DNA of 39,920 nucleotides from an uncultured Spirochaetaceae bacterium (lineage in GTDB: Bacteria > Spirochaetota > Spirochaetia > Sphaerochaetales > Sphaerochaetaceae): NCBI GenBank assembly GCA_944389155.1, contig CALXLI010000034.1, forward strand, positions 1-39,920, in the 5' to 3' direction. The position numbers were made by a program, and so were the translations under genes. A model generated the notes under the pieces. The model had not been told where the DNA came from, made no database searches, and saw only the letters and a list, made by a program, of their open reading frames with translations. Of the stretch, positions 24,855-33,460 are shown piece by piece. Position 1 is the stretch's first letter; each line of letters begins with the position of its first letter.

Positions 24855-26403
24855 GGCGGCACAGGCGATAAGCGAAGAGGAAGGAGCACTTCTTTCAAGG
24901 ATCTATCTTACGCATACGCTTTCAGAGATCGATGAAGAGCATAAGGCATCCTTTATCGAAAGGAAGCTTGTAGTGCTTGATGATGGCATGGCAAGGCTCT
25001 CGAAAGAGGCTATGGCAGCTGTATCTGCACACCCCCTTCTTGGCACTGGATGCGAGCATGAGATCTACCCCGAATGCTTTCATCAGATGCTTATCGCCTC
25101 TGAAAGCGAGAAGGAAATGGAAGAATGCGCAGCATCATGCTTTCCAAACCTCGACAAAGCTGAGACAAGAAGGCTTCTTGAGCCGATTCTCTCTGCATTC
25201 TCAAGCCTTGGCATCCCTGAAGACATGGAAACAACAGGGCTGTTCCTTTCACTCCCCTTTGAGTCAAGGCTCGCGTATATACTCTGCCCTCTTGAGAGCG
25301 ATAAAAGGAAAGCGGCAGCAAAGGCAGTCGCGCTATCTGAGAGGATAGCAGGACTGGATGCGGCGAGAGAGGAAGAGATAGAGAATCTCATACGCAGGAC
25401 AACAGACTATGATGACTATTCTTTCTTCATGCTTGAGAACATGCAGCTTCTCTACCGGAAGAACGGGAAGCTATATGGCAGGAAATGCCAGGATGGAGAG
25501 CATTCCCTGATAGTCTCATCTGATTTCTCGATAATCGTCCAAGGCAGGACATCAGCCCCTCTGCACCTATTTGCAGAGCCAAGGAAAGGCGGCGTTGTCT
25601 CCGAGTGGATGATAACCCGTGATTCAGTAAGGAAATCACTGCTGAGCGGATATGGCTCTGAAAAGATCATGATGGCGCTTGAAAGCGAGGCAAGTGAAGC
25701 TATTCCTGAATCTGTGAAGTCCAGGATAAGGTTCTGGGAGGAGACACTGAGCTCCGTGAAGGCTTCAGAAGCGATAGTGCTTACAGTCAGTGAAAGAGCT
25801 GAGCGCCTTATCAGGGCACTCGGTCCCCAGCTTGAGCCCTATGTGATATCACACCCAGCGGATGGCATATACATAATGAGCACTGAGACTTGGAAATGGA
25901 GGCCCATTTTCTCCACTGTCGGCCTTGACGTGCTCGGGAATATAAAGGAAAGGACGGAAGATGGGAAGAAAGCAGATGTGGAGATTTCCCCGATAATCTA
26001 CGATATATCCCTTCCTGAAGAGAGAGCTGTCTCCTTTGACAGGGAGAAGAGGCAGAGGCTCCTTGCAACGGATGATGCGTACAGAGCCGCCCTGGTGCTC
26101 TCCGGGATGATCTGCAGCGAGAGCCAGGAGACGCCTGAGCTCTGCGATGTCGTGCTTGGACTGGATTATCAGGGGAAGAAGAGGCTTATATCATCTGCGA
26201 TGAATCATGGCGGGAAGATATATGCGGAGTTCATCGGCGGCAGCGTGATAATAGCAAAGCCAGAGAAATCCGAGAAAGAAGGCTATGTGTTCCTGAACGG
26301 AAGGGAGATTGAGATAGCCAAGATCTGGAAGACCGCGCTTCTGTCAATCTCCATTGCATCGATCACTCGTCTGAAACGCTCTTCGGATAATGATAGCCTG
26401 TGA
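24847..26403 (+). CDS. XPB-associated protein with Helicase_C_3-like domain
   Basis: This 518-residue protein starts inside the XPB gene. Its central part (about residues 200-345) has the features of the XPB/Ssl2-like Helicase_C_3 domain: LIVSSDFSIIVQGRT, LHLFAEPRKGG, a segment of alternating helices, and a winged-helix-like end (YVISHPADGIYIMSTE). In actinobacteria a similar protein is encoded next to XPB. The role is unknown; physical partnership with XPB is inferred from translational coupling. Its last 41 nt overlap the end of the convergent aroDE gene. Confidence 0.72.
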   Translation: MLEAAQAISEEEGALLSRIYLTHTLSEIDEEHKASFIERKLVVLDDGMARLSKEAMAAVSAHPLLGTGCEHEIYPECFHQMLIASESEKEMEECAASCFPNLDKAETRRLLEPILSAFSSLGIPEDMETTGLFLSLPFESRLAYILCPLESDKRKAAAKAVALSERIAGLDAAREEEIENLIRRTTDYDDYSFFMLENMQLLYRKNGKLYGRKCQDGEHSLIVSSDFSIIVQGRTSAPLHLFAEPRKGGVVSEWMITRDSVRKSLLSGYGSEKIMMALESEASEAIPESVKSRIRFWEETLSSVKASEAIVLTVSERAERLIRALGPQLEPYVISHPADGIYIMSTETWKWRPIFSTVGLDVLGNIKERTEDGKKADVEISPIIYDISLPEERAVSFDREKRQRLLATDDAYRAALVLSGMICSESQETPELCDVVLGLDYQGKKRLISSAMNHGGKIYAEFIGGSVIIAKPEKSEKEGYVFLNGREIEIAKIWKTALLSISIASITRLKRSSDNDSL

Positions 26404-27805
26404 ACATCTCGAACTGAAGCTTCCCCTGCTCCAGAAGCATCTCCTCTCCGAAGTGCAGCGTGCATCCAGCCTTCTCAGCCTCAGTGAGTATCTTCGTCAT
26501 CCTAGGCTTGTATATTATGTCATAGACGATCTCGCGCCCGGTGAACCTGAAGCCCTCTATAGGGTTGAGGTCGAAATCGGGATAAAGGCCGACAGATGTC
26601 GTCTGGACGACAAGATCGACAGTGCCTTCATATTTCTTCGCGTTCTCCAATGTATCGAACTCGCAGAAGTTCAGCGCAGCGATATCCGCAGCACGGGAAA
26701 GCGTCCTGTTCAGGATAGTAACCTTCACTCCCCTGTTCCTCAGAGCCCAGACGATGGCCTTTGAAGCCCCGCCTGCCCCGATCACAAGCGCGCTCTTGAT
26801 CCTTCCGCTCTCTATATCGCGGACTATCGGGGAGAGAAAGCCATAGTAGTCTGTATTGTATCCCTTCCACATCCCAGGCACCCTCACAACGGTATTGCAT
26901 GAGCCTATCTGCTTTACCTCTCTCGATATGCGTCCAAGGAACATCAGAACCTGCGTCTTGAATGGGATGGTAACAGAGAAGCCACGCATCTTCAGGTACT
27001 CAGCCAAAGCGAAGAATGAGCGGATATTGTCAACGAGGAAAGGAAGATATACTGCATCGTAGTTTATCGCATGGAATCCTGGATTATGTATCTGAGGGCT
27101 TGTCGAATGGTATACGGGGTTTCCTATCACTCCGTATATCGCAGTCCTGTCGCTTATCCTGTCAGCCCTATAGAGCAGCTTAAGGTCCCTTGCATTCACC
27201 TGTCCCGGCGCGACAGCAGTCCCTGATGCGGCAAAGGTAAGCATCGAGCCACAGCGCTTGTAGAGTATGCGCGATGCAACTCCCCATTCCCCCATTCCGA
27301 TTATTATCTTATCGATGCCCTTCAGCTCATCGCTGACATGGAAAAGGGTAAGGAGATCGGCAACTGAGTGCGGAGTGACAGCGGCTTTCGCGATGTCACC
27401 CTTCTCTGCAGCTTTGTATATCCTTGAGTAGATATCATCGGGGATACCTGAGAAATCATGGAACGACCTTATGATCTTAACCCCCTTCTCCCTTGCCTTG
27501 TCCTCTACATCGCTGCGCTTTATATCATCCTCGATATCAACATAGGCAAAGTCCCCCTCCAAGGCTGAAAGAAGAATGGAACGCCTCTGCCTTTCCGAAA
27601 GGCCGCATCTGCCGCCATCGATGGTACGCCGAAGAGTGAGTATCACCGGAATATCTACCATCGCAGGAAACAATGAGGCCTTTTTCTGCTCGTCTTCATT
27701 CAGATAATCCACACGCAGCTCAGCCGCATCGATATAGGCCCTGTTGGAGCGTATTGTTTCAGCATTTTCCATTAATGTAGACCCAGATAAAGTAAGGCAG
27801 ATCAT
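26363..27805 (-). CDS. aroDE: Bifunctional 3-dehydroquinate dehydratase / shikimate dehydrogenase
   Basis: The roughly 480-residue product joins a type I dehydroquinase (ELRVDYL, HDFSG, AKAAVTPHS with the Schiff-base lysine) to an AroE shikimate dehydrogenase (YGVIGNPVYHSTSPQIHN, GFSVTIPFKTQV with the catalytic lysine, ALVIGAGGASKAI). The fusion carries out steps 3 and 4 of the shikimate pathway in one chain, an arrangement known in plants and a few bacteria. I chose the ATG at 27805 (MICLTLSGS) because GGAG sits 6 nt before it; the frame is open further upstream. It converges on the aroK-aroC operon, so this locus covers four of the seven steps. Confidence 0.92.
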   Translation of the reverse strand: MICLTLSGSTLMENAETIRSNRAYIDAAELRVDYLNEDEQKKASLFPAMVDIPVILTLRRTIDGGRCGLSERQRRSILLSALEGDFAYVDIEDDIKRSDVEDKAREKGVKIIRSFHDFSGIPDDIYSRIYKAAEKGDIAKAAVTPHSVADLLTLFHVSDELKGIDKIIIGMGEWGVASRILYKRCGSMLTFAASGTAVAPGQVNARDLKLLYRADRISDRTAIYGVIGNPVYHSTSPQIHNPGFHAINYDAVYLPFLVDNIRSFFALAEYLKMRGFSVTIPFKTQVLMFLGRISREVKQIGSCNTVVRVPGMWKGYNTDYYGFLSPIVRDIESGRIKSALVIGAGGASKAIVWALRNRGVKVTILNRTLSRAADIAALNFCEFDTLENAKKYEGTVDLVVQTTSVGLYPDFDLNPIEGFRFTGREIVYDIIYKPRMTKILTEAEKAGCTLHFGEEMLLEQGKLQFEMFTGYHYPKSVSDE

Positions 27806-27856
27806 TTCGTCTCCTTGATGAATGGCGTTATTCCTGATATTTTCCAATGATAGCCC

Positions 27857-27862
27857 TAAAAA
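27857..27862 (+). promoter_or_regulatory. Possible leaderless-type -10 of the ABC-F gene
   Basis: TAAAAA ends 6 nt before the ATG at 27869. No clear -35 and no SD were found, so this is tentative. Confidence 0.3.
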
Positions 27863-27868
27863 CAGCTG

Positions 27869-29809
27869 ATGGGCAAGCATACGCATATGAGAACATTGCA
27901 GGTACAGGACATTTCACTCTCTTTCGGGGAAAGGGAGCTATTGAAGGATGTGGGCTTCACGCTCTCTGAGAAATCAAGAGCGGCGCTTGCCGGTGCGAAC
28001 GGATCGGGAAAATCAACGCTGCTGAAGGCGATTGCCGGTGTCATAAAGCCAGATTCAATGACAATCTCCATAACGAAGGACGCGAGGGTTTCATATCTTC
28101 CGCAGTCTGATATAGTCCTTCCTGAGAGTACTGTATACGAAGCTGCGGAAGAAGGATTCAGCCGTTTTGACACAATACTCAGCGAGATGAAAGTGCTGGA
28201 GGAGAAAAGCTCTGAAGGCGGAGATGACGCGCTCAGGGCTGCAGAACGCCTGGCAGAATGCCATGACACGCTCATCTATTCAGGCTATTACGACAGGAAG
28301 GCAAGGATCGAATCGATACTTTTCGGACTGGGATTCAGGAAGGAAGACCTGGGAAGAAGCGCAAGGACGTTCAGCGGAGGCTATCAGATGAGGATAGCGC
28401 TTGCCCGCATACTGGTTGAGGATCCGGACTTCCTGCTTCTTGACGAGCCGACCAACTATCTTGATATCGAGGCGCTGGTATGGCTTGAGGAATACCTTAA
28501 GGCTTTTGACGGTGGCCTGATGGTTGTATCGCACGACCAGGGATTCCTTGATGACATGGTCACAGAGGTGTATGAGCTCTTCAATGCAAAGCTCACGCGA
28601 TACGCCGGCAACTACACGCAGTATGTCGAGAGGCGCGAAGAGGAGATAAAGGAACTTGAGAAAAGGGCTAAGAGGCAGCAGGAAGAGATAGAGAAGACAG
28701 AGGAGTTCATAGAACGCTTCAGATACAAGGCAACAAAGAGCCGTCAGGTGCAGTCAAGGATCAAGGCGCTTGAGAAAATCGAGCTTGTTGAGATACCTCC
28801 CCATCTGAAGAAGCTTTCATTCACCTTTCCCCCTTCACCGCACTCCGGCAATGATGTGCTGAAAGTCGAGCATCTGTCAAAGGCATATGGGGATAACAGG
28901 ATATACTCCGACATTTCGTTTCTTGTGAGGAAAGGAGAACGGCTTGCCATCACAGGCAGGAACGGAGCCGGAAAATCAACGCTCTTACGCATGCTTGCCG
29001 GTGTCGATACCGATTATGATGGATCTATCATAGATGGAGCTGGGGTAAAGAAAGCATATTTTGCGCAGGATACGGAGAACACGCTCACCCCTACCCTTAC
29101 CGTGCTTGAGGAAGCTGAAGGCAATGCGGATACGAAGGATATCCCAGGCGTAAGGAATCTTCTGGGGGCTTTCCTCTTCACAGATGATGATGTGTTCAAG
29201 AAGGTTGCAGTGCTCTCAGGCGGAGAGAAGTCAAGGCTTGCGCTCCTGAAGATCCTTCTCCATCCATCAAACCTGCTGCTTCTTGACGAGCCAACGAACC
29301 ATCTCGACATCAATGCAAAGGAGATGCTTGAGAAAGCAATAGCATCGTATGGCGGCACTGTTGTCTTCGTAAGCCATGACAGGCACTTCATAAAGAATCT
29401 TGCTACAAGGATACTGTATCTTTCAGATGAAGGCCCTGAGTTCTTCGATGGTGACTACGACTACTTTGAATGGAAGATCGAGGAAAAGGAAGCCAGGTTC
29501 AAGATAGAGCGCAGGACGGAGAAGAAGGAGGAGAAGAAGGATCCGCAGTCCCATGAGCAGCTGAAGCAGAAGCGCAACAGGATGAAAGCCCTTGAAAGGG
29601 AAAGCGAGAAGCTGATGGCGGAGCTTGATTCGCTCTCAAGGGAGAAGGAAAACCTGGAAGAGGAGATAGCGAAACCTGAGAACTACAGCGATGGGAAGAA
29701 AATATCATCGCTCATTGCCAGAAAGGATGAACTGGAGGCAAGGATAGCAGAGACAGAGGAGCGATGGATGGCTGTTTCAGAGGAGATCGAGAATGGAAAG
29801 AATAGCTGA
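27869..29809 (+). CDS. ABC-F family ATPase
   Basis: The 646-residue protein has two ABC nucleotide-binding domains without membrane segments: Walker A GANGSGKS and GRNGAGKS, signatures FSGGYQ and LSGGEK, Walker B FLLLDEPTNYLD and LLLLDEPTNHLD, the helical linker KRAKRQQEEIEKTEEFIERFRYKATKSRQ trimmed to an ABC-F type arm, and a C-terminal coiled coil. ABC-F proteins bind the ribosomal E site and relieve stalling or protect against antibiotics; this one most resembles the Uup/YdiF-type housekeeping group. The ATG at 27869 is taken, with a second at 27887 possible. It overlaps maf by 17 nt. Confidence 0.88.
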   Translation: MGKHTHMRTLQVQDISLSFGERELLKDVGFTLSEKSRAALAGANGSGKSTLLKAIAGVIKPDSMTISITKDARVSYLPQSDIVLPESTVYEAAEEGFSRFDTILSEMKVLEEKSSEGGDDALRAAERLAECHDTLIYSGYYDRKARIESILFGLGFRKEDLGRSARTFSGGYQMRIALARILVEDPDFLLLDEPTNYLDIEALVWLEEYLKAFDGGLMVVSHDQGFLDDMVTEVYELFNAKLTRYAGNYTQYVERREEEIKELEKRAKRQQEEIEKTEEFIERFRYKATKSRQVQSRIKALEKIELVEIPPHLKKLSFTFPPSPHSGNDVLKVEHLSKAYGDNRIYSDISFLVRKGERLAITGRNGAGKSTLLRMLAGVDTDYDGSIIDGAGVKKAYFAQDTENTLTPTLTVLEEAEGNADTKDIPGVRNLLGAFLFTDDDVFKKVAVLSGGEKSRLALLKILLHPSNLLLLDEPTNHLDINAKEMLEKAIASYGGTVVFVSHDRHFIKNLATRILYLSDEGPEFFDGDYDYFEWKIEEKEARFKIERRTEKKEEKKDPQSHEQLKQKRNRMKALERESEKLMAELDSLSREKENLEEEIAKPENYSDGKKISSLIARKDELEARIAETEERWMAVSEEIENGKNS

Positions 29810-30413
29810 GCCCGATGCACTGATGCTTGAGTTCGGGAAGAAGATCCCATCGCTCGTGCTTGCATCATCATCTCCAAACAGACGTGCACTCCTTGAAAGA
29901 GCCGGCTGCCGTGTACGTGTCTTCATCCCCGATGCAGATGAGACAAGGGAAGGCGCTTCATATGAGGACATAGTCTCAGGGATTGCCCGGAGGAAGATGG
30001 AAGCATATCTTTCATCCCCATCCTTCGATGAATCAGAAGCAGCGATCGCAGCAGATACGCTTGTGCTCTTTGAGGGCTCGCTCATAGGGAAACCTGCTGA
30101 TGAGGAAGATGCGGGAAGGATAATAAGGAAGCTCGCAGGGAATGTGCAGAAAGTGATCTCAGCCTCTTCGATAAAGCTTCCAGGCCATGCACCAATAACG
30201 ATTGCAGACACAGCTTCCGTCATATTCAGGGATCTTTCCGATGATGAGATAGAGAGCTATATACAGACAGGAGAATGGAAAGGTGCTGCCGGTGGATACA
30301 GAGTGCAGAAGACTGGCTACCGTCTCATAGAAAGGATAGATGGGGACTGGACAGCTGTCGTAGGGCTGCCGATGAGAGCGATCCTTGATAGCATCAGAGG
30401 ACTCTTTCCATGA
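29793..30413 (+). CDS. maf: Maf-family nucleotide pyrophosphatase
   Basis: The 206-residue protein has the Maf signatures LVLASSSPNRRALLERAG, the AADTLVL metal site, IGKPADEEDA and GGYRVQKTGYRLIERIDGD. Maf proteins hydrolyse non-canonical or modified NTPs (dTTP, UTP, CTP, m5UTP and others) and have been tied to cell division arrest. GAGGAGATCGAG precedes the ATG inside the ABC-F gene, so it is co-translated with that gene. Its 3' end lies antisense to the run-on end of the GNAT gene. Confidence 0.9.
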   Translation: MERIAEPDALMLEFGKKIPSLVLASSSPNRRALLERAGCRVRVFIPDADETREGASYEDIVSGIARRKMEAYLSSPSFDESEAAIAADTLVLFEGSLIGKPADEEDAGRIIRKLAGNVQKVISASSIKLPGHAPITIADTASVIFRDLSDDEIESYIQTGEWKGAAGGYRVQKTGYRLIERIDGDWTAVVGLPMRAILDSIRGLFP

Positions 30414-30875
30414 AAAGCGTTTCTTGGAAGGGCTTTCGTTGTAGCGATCTGTATACACGAAGCCATGGTTGAGATATAGCTTCACGGCGCTTTCCAGGCA
30501 TGGGAGGGTATCGAGAAGGATGCGCTTATAGCCGATTGCCCTAGCCTCTTCAATAGCCTTGTCAAGAAGAAGCGATGAATAGCGGTGTCCGCGGTAGCCT
30601 GGCCTTATGTAAAGCCTTTTGAGCTCACAGTCATCATCGCCAAGCTTCCTCAGCGCCATGCACCCCGCGCTCTTGCCATCCACAAGAAGGAGATACAGCC
30701 TTCCATAAGGCTCTCCGTATTTCTCCCTGAGGTTGCTCTCCTCATCCTCATAATGCTGGATCTCAAGATACAGTGCGAACGAAGGATCGAGGGAGACAAG
30801 CATGTCAGTATACTCAGAGAAGAGGGAAATCACCTCATCCTCCCTACCCCAGCCAGGAACGATCTCAACGATCAC
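30159..30875 (-). CDS. GNAT acetyltransferase with frameshifted, run-on C-terminus
   Basis: Residues 1 to about 152 form a complete GNAT domain (LKRLYIRPGYRGHRYSSLLLDKAIEEA, the acetyl-CoA loop; YKRILLDTL; LYLNHGFVYTDRYNESP). After SPSKKR the frame runs 85 more residues of unlikely, cysteine-rich sequence, antisense to maf. In the +1 frame at the same place the DNA reads LFMERVL then stop (TGA at 30394-30396), the usual short F-M-E-K/R ending of such proteins. A single missing base around 30416-30419 explains both. Substrate unknown. Its ATG overlaps the arsR stop by 4 nt, so it is coupled to that regulator. Confidence 0.8.
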   Translation of the reverse strand: MIVEIVPGWGREDEVISLFSEYTDMLVSLDPSFALYLEIQHYEDEESNLREKYGEPYGRLYLLLVDGKSAGCMALRKLGDDDCELKRLYIRPGYRGHRYSSLLLDKAIEEARAIGYKRILLDTLPCLESAVKLYLNHGFVYTDRYNESPSKKRFSWKESSDAIKDRSHRQPYDSCPVPIYPFYETVASLLHSVSTGSTFPFSCLYIALYLIIGKIPEYDGSCVCNRYWCMAWKLYRRG

Positions 30876-31174
30876 AGAAGCTCCTCATAGTGCTCTATGC
30901 CGAGTGTGAGGATCCTATGTATATGATCATCCGAAAGCCTGTAGATAGCGCTCCGTCCTTCCTTGCGGAACTTCACAAGACGGGATGAGCGGAGAACCTT
31001 CAGCTGCTGTGATATAGCGCTCTGGCTCATTGACAGCGCATCTGCTATCGCACCAACCCCCATTTCCCCGTTTTCATCAAGAAGTATAAGAAGGCGAAGC
31101 CGCGTAGGATCCCCGAAGACCTTGAAGAAATCAGAGATATCGACAATCTCCTCATCGCTTATGAAATTATCCAT
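30872..31174 (-). CDS. ArsR-family transcriptional regulator
   Basis: The 100-residue protein is a typical winged-helix ArsR regulator: DISDFFKVFGDPTRLRLLILL, recognition helix SMSQSAISQQLKVLRSSRLV and wing RKEGRSAIYRL. No CxC metal site of the ArsR/SmtB type is present in helix 3 (the equivalent segment is GEMGVGAIADAL), so the signal is not an arsenic-type ligand at that site. It probably represses its own operon with the GNAT gene. Its promoter is leaderless-type and lies divergent to the dehydrogenase promoter. Confidence 0.88.
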   Translation of the reverse strand: MDNFISDEEIVDISDFFKVFGDPTRLRLLILLDENGEMGVGAIADALSMSQSAISQQLKVLRSSRLVKFRKEGRSAIYRLSDDHIHRILTLGIEHYEELL

Positions 31175-31180
31175 AATCGC

Positions 31181-31186
31181 AATATA
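31181..31186 (-). promoter_or_regulatory. Leaderless-type -10 of arsR-GNAT operon
   Basis: Minus strand TATATT at 31181-31186, 6 nt before the ATG at 31174. The -35 region is weak. No SD is present. Confidence 0.45.
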
Positions 31187-31233
31187 ACCAACAATTGCCC
31201 TTCCGTGTATAGTTTCCCCTTTTTGTTTTTGGT

Positions 31234-31239
31234 GATAAT
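31234..31239 (+). promoter_or_regulatory. -10 of the beta-hydroxyacid dehydrogenase-gltA operon
   Basis: GATAAT at 31234-31239 lies 8 nt before the ATG at 31248; no SD and no good -35 box. The two divergent -10 boxes are about 47 nt apart, so the ArsR protein could affect both. Confidence 0.4.
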
Positions 31240-31247
31240 CTTTCCCT

Positions 31248-32138
31248 ATGGAAAACAGATTAGGATTTATTGGTCTTGGAGTGATGGGAGCATCTATGGC
31301 AAAGAGGCTGATGGATGCCGGAAACAGGCTTTATATCTACTCAAGGACAAAAGCCAAGGCTGAGAGCCTTATATCAAATGGAGCAATCTGGTGCCAGAGC
31401 GCTGAAGATGTCGCGAAAAGCGCTGATATAGTCTTCACTATCGTAGGCTTCCCAAGCGATGTCGAGAGCATATACCTAGGAGAGAAGGGACTCATCCACG
31501 GAGCGCATGATGGCTCTGTATTTGTCGATATGACGACAACAAAGCCTTCTCTGGATGTGGAGATTGCCGAAAAGCTCCGGGAAAAGGGAGCGGAGATGGC
31601 AGATGCGCCTGTCTCAGGCGGAGACAAAGGTGCACGAGAAGGCACTCTTTCAATCATGGTCGGCTGCACGGATAGCGTATTCGAGACCATCCTTCCCTAT
31701 CTGAAGATCATGGGAACGAATATCTCGCACATGGGGGCTGTAGGGTCAGGACAGCACACGAAGATGGCCAACCAGATAGTGATAGCAGGAACGATGGCAG
31801 GTGTATCAGAGGCTCTTGTATATGGAGCTGCTGCGGGCCTTGATCCGACTGCGATGGTCAGGACGATCTCAAAGGGAGCTGCCGGATGCTGGACGCTGGA
31901 CAACCTTGCTCCAAGGGTCCTGAAGGGCGACTACAACCCAGGCTTCATGGTTGACCACTTCATAAAGGATATGACAATCGCTGTCGAGGAATGCGACAGG
32001 ATGGGACTGGTGCTTCCTTCCCTGGCACTCACAAGAGAGCTATATAAGAGCGTCAAGGCTGCAGGCTGCGGAAAGAATGGGACACAGGTTCTTGTAAAGG
32101 CTATAGAGACACTCTCTTCCAAGGTTGTGCTTCCATAG
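31248..32138 (+). CDS. Beta-hydroxyacid dehydrogenase (3-hydroxyisobutyrate / tartronate semialdehyde reductase family)
   Basis: The 296-residue protein has the N-terminal NAD(P) motif GFIGLGVMGASMAKRL, the substrate-binding DAPVSGGDKGAREGTLSI, and the catalytic-lysine segment GSGQHTKMANQ (about K172), followed by the all-helical C-terminal domain. It oxidises or reduces a short beta-hydroxy acid such as 3-hydroxyisobutyrate or glycerate; which one is not decided by the motifs. It is followed 20 nt later by citrate synthase on the same strand, so the two are likely one operon, but no pathway link is obvious. Confidence 0.87.
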   Translation: MENRLGFIGLGVMGASMAKRLMDAGNRLYIYSRTKAKAESLISNGAIWCQSAEDVAKSADIVFTIVGFPSDVESIYLGEKGLIHGAHDGSVFVDMTTTKPSLDVEIAEKLREKGAEMADAPVSGGDKGAREGTLSIMVGCTDSVFETILPYLKIMGTNISHMGAVGSGQHTKMANQIVIAGTMAGVSEALVYGAAAGLDPTAMVRTISKGAAGCWTLDNLAPRVLKGDYNPGFMVDHFIKDMTIAVEECDRMGLVLPSLALTRELYKSVKAAGCGKNGTQVLVKAIETLSSKVVLP

Positions 32139-32158
32139 AATGGTAAGGATTGAACGCT

Positions 32159-33460
32159 ATGAAAATAGAGAAAGACGGTGCAAGGATAATATTCAATGAC
32201 GGGAAGGAATACAGCTGCAATGTAATCACAGACAGCATGGGCGATAAATCTATCGATATCACAAAGCTGAGAAGCGAAACTGGGTACATAACATATGATC
32301 CAGGGTTTGTGAACACAGGCTCCTGCACCTCCTCGATCTGCTATATCAACGGGGAGAAGGGAATACTCAGATACCGTGGCTATGATATCGCGGAGCTGGT
32401 TGCCTCCTGTGACTTCATCGAGGTTGCCTACCTCCTCATCAAAGGATCGCTGCCGACTGCCAAGCAGAGGATAAGCTATCAGAAGCTTCTGAACACGCAC
32501 TCGCTCCTGCACGTCAACATGCGTGACTTCTTCAAGGCATATCCCCATGACAGCCATCCCATGGGAATACTTTCAGCAATGGTTGCTTCGCTCTCGGCAT
32601 TCTATCCTGAGCTTGGGGAGAAGGATCCGGAAGACAACCTTGACCTGACGGTCACGAGGCTTCTTTCGAAGATGAGGACGATTGCAGCATTCACATACAG
32701 GCAGATGAATGGCCTTGATTTCGTGGAACCCCAGTACAAGTACTCGTATTGCGCGAACTTCCTGAACATGATGTTCTATTCGACTGTCAACAACTACAGT
32801 CCATCCCCTGTCCACGTCAATGCGCTCAACAAGCTCCTGATACTCCATGCGGACCATGAGCAGAACTGCTCGACAAGCGCTGTGCGTCTTGTAGGATCTT
32901 CCGAGGCCAATCTCTATGCCTCAGTCGCAGCAGGATGCTGTGCGCTATGGGGCTCCAAGCATGGCGGTGCCAATCAGGCTGTTATGGATATGCTTGGCAG
33001 GATAAGGAATGAAGGTCTTTCGATTGAGAGCGTGATAGAGAAGGCCAAGGACAAGAATGACCCATTCAGGCTCTTCGGCTTTGGACACAGGGTATACAAG
33101 ACATTCGATCCAAGGGCGAAGATCGCGAAGGAAATCTGCCATGAGGTGATGAATGGCACGCATATCGAGTCAGATCCGCTTCTGGACATCGCAATGGAGC
33201 TTGAGGAGAGAGCGACGCATGATGATTATTTCATATCCCGCAACCTCTACCCCAACGTGGATTTCTATACTGGAATAACATTCCATATGATGGGAATACC
33301 TGTCTCGATGTTCACTGTGCTCTTCGCGATGGGACGCCTGCCTGGATGGATAGCGCATTATCTTGAATGGAGGCACGACCCGTATCAGAAGATCGGCAGG
33401 CCAAGACAGGTGTATTCAGGACCGGAGGCGCGCCATGTCGTTCCGATTGCCAAGCGCTGA
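32159..33460 (+). CDS. gltA: Citrate synthase
   Basis: The 433-residue enzyme belongs to the E. coli-like type: FVNTGSCTSSICYINGEKGILRYRGYDI trimmed by the usual beta-sheet N-terminal domain, then GSKHGGANQAV, FGFGHRVYKTFDPRA and DFYTGITFHMMGIP, which carry the active-site His, His and Asp. It condenses oxaloacetate and acetyl-CoA to citrate. The N-terminal beta domain is typical of NADH-regulated, Gram-negative type enzymes. AAGGA precedes the ATG at 32159. With aconitase and isocitrate dehydrogenase just downstream on the other strand it completes the route to 2-oxoglutarate. Confidence 0.95.
   Translation: MKIEKDGARIIFNDGKEYSCNVITDSMGDKSIDITKLRSETGYITYDPGFVNTGSCTSSICYINGEKGILRYRGYDIAELVASCDFIEVAYLLIKGSLPTAKQRISYQKLLNTHSLLHVNMRDFFKAYPHDSHPMGILSAMVASLSAFYPELGEKDPEDNLDLTVTRLLSKMRTIAAFTYRQMNGLDFVEPQYKYSYCANFLNMMFYSTVNNYSPSPVHVNALNKLLILHADHEQNCSTSAVRLVGSSEANLYASVAAGCCALWGSKHGGANQAVMDMLGRIRNEGLSIESVIEKAKDKNDPFRLFGFGHRVYKTFDPRAKIAKEICHEVMNGTHIESDPLLDIAMELEERATHDDYFISRNLYPNVDFYTGITFHMMGIPVSMFTVLFAMGRLPGWIAHYLEWRHDPYQKIGRPRQVYSGPEARHVVPIAKR

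Noticed and set aside
23211..26403. A restriction or defence helicase system
   Set aside because: The helicase is clearly XPB-type and the partner carries the XPB-associated domain; no nuclease or methylase gene is adjacent.
30159..30393. C-terminal 85 residues of the GNAT frame as a real domain
   Set aside because: It is the antisense of maf and follows a frameshift; the sequence lacks any domain-like pattern.
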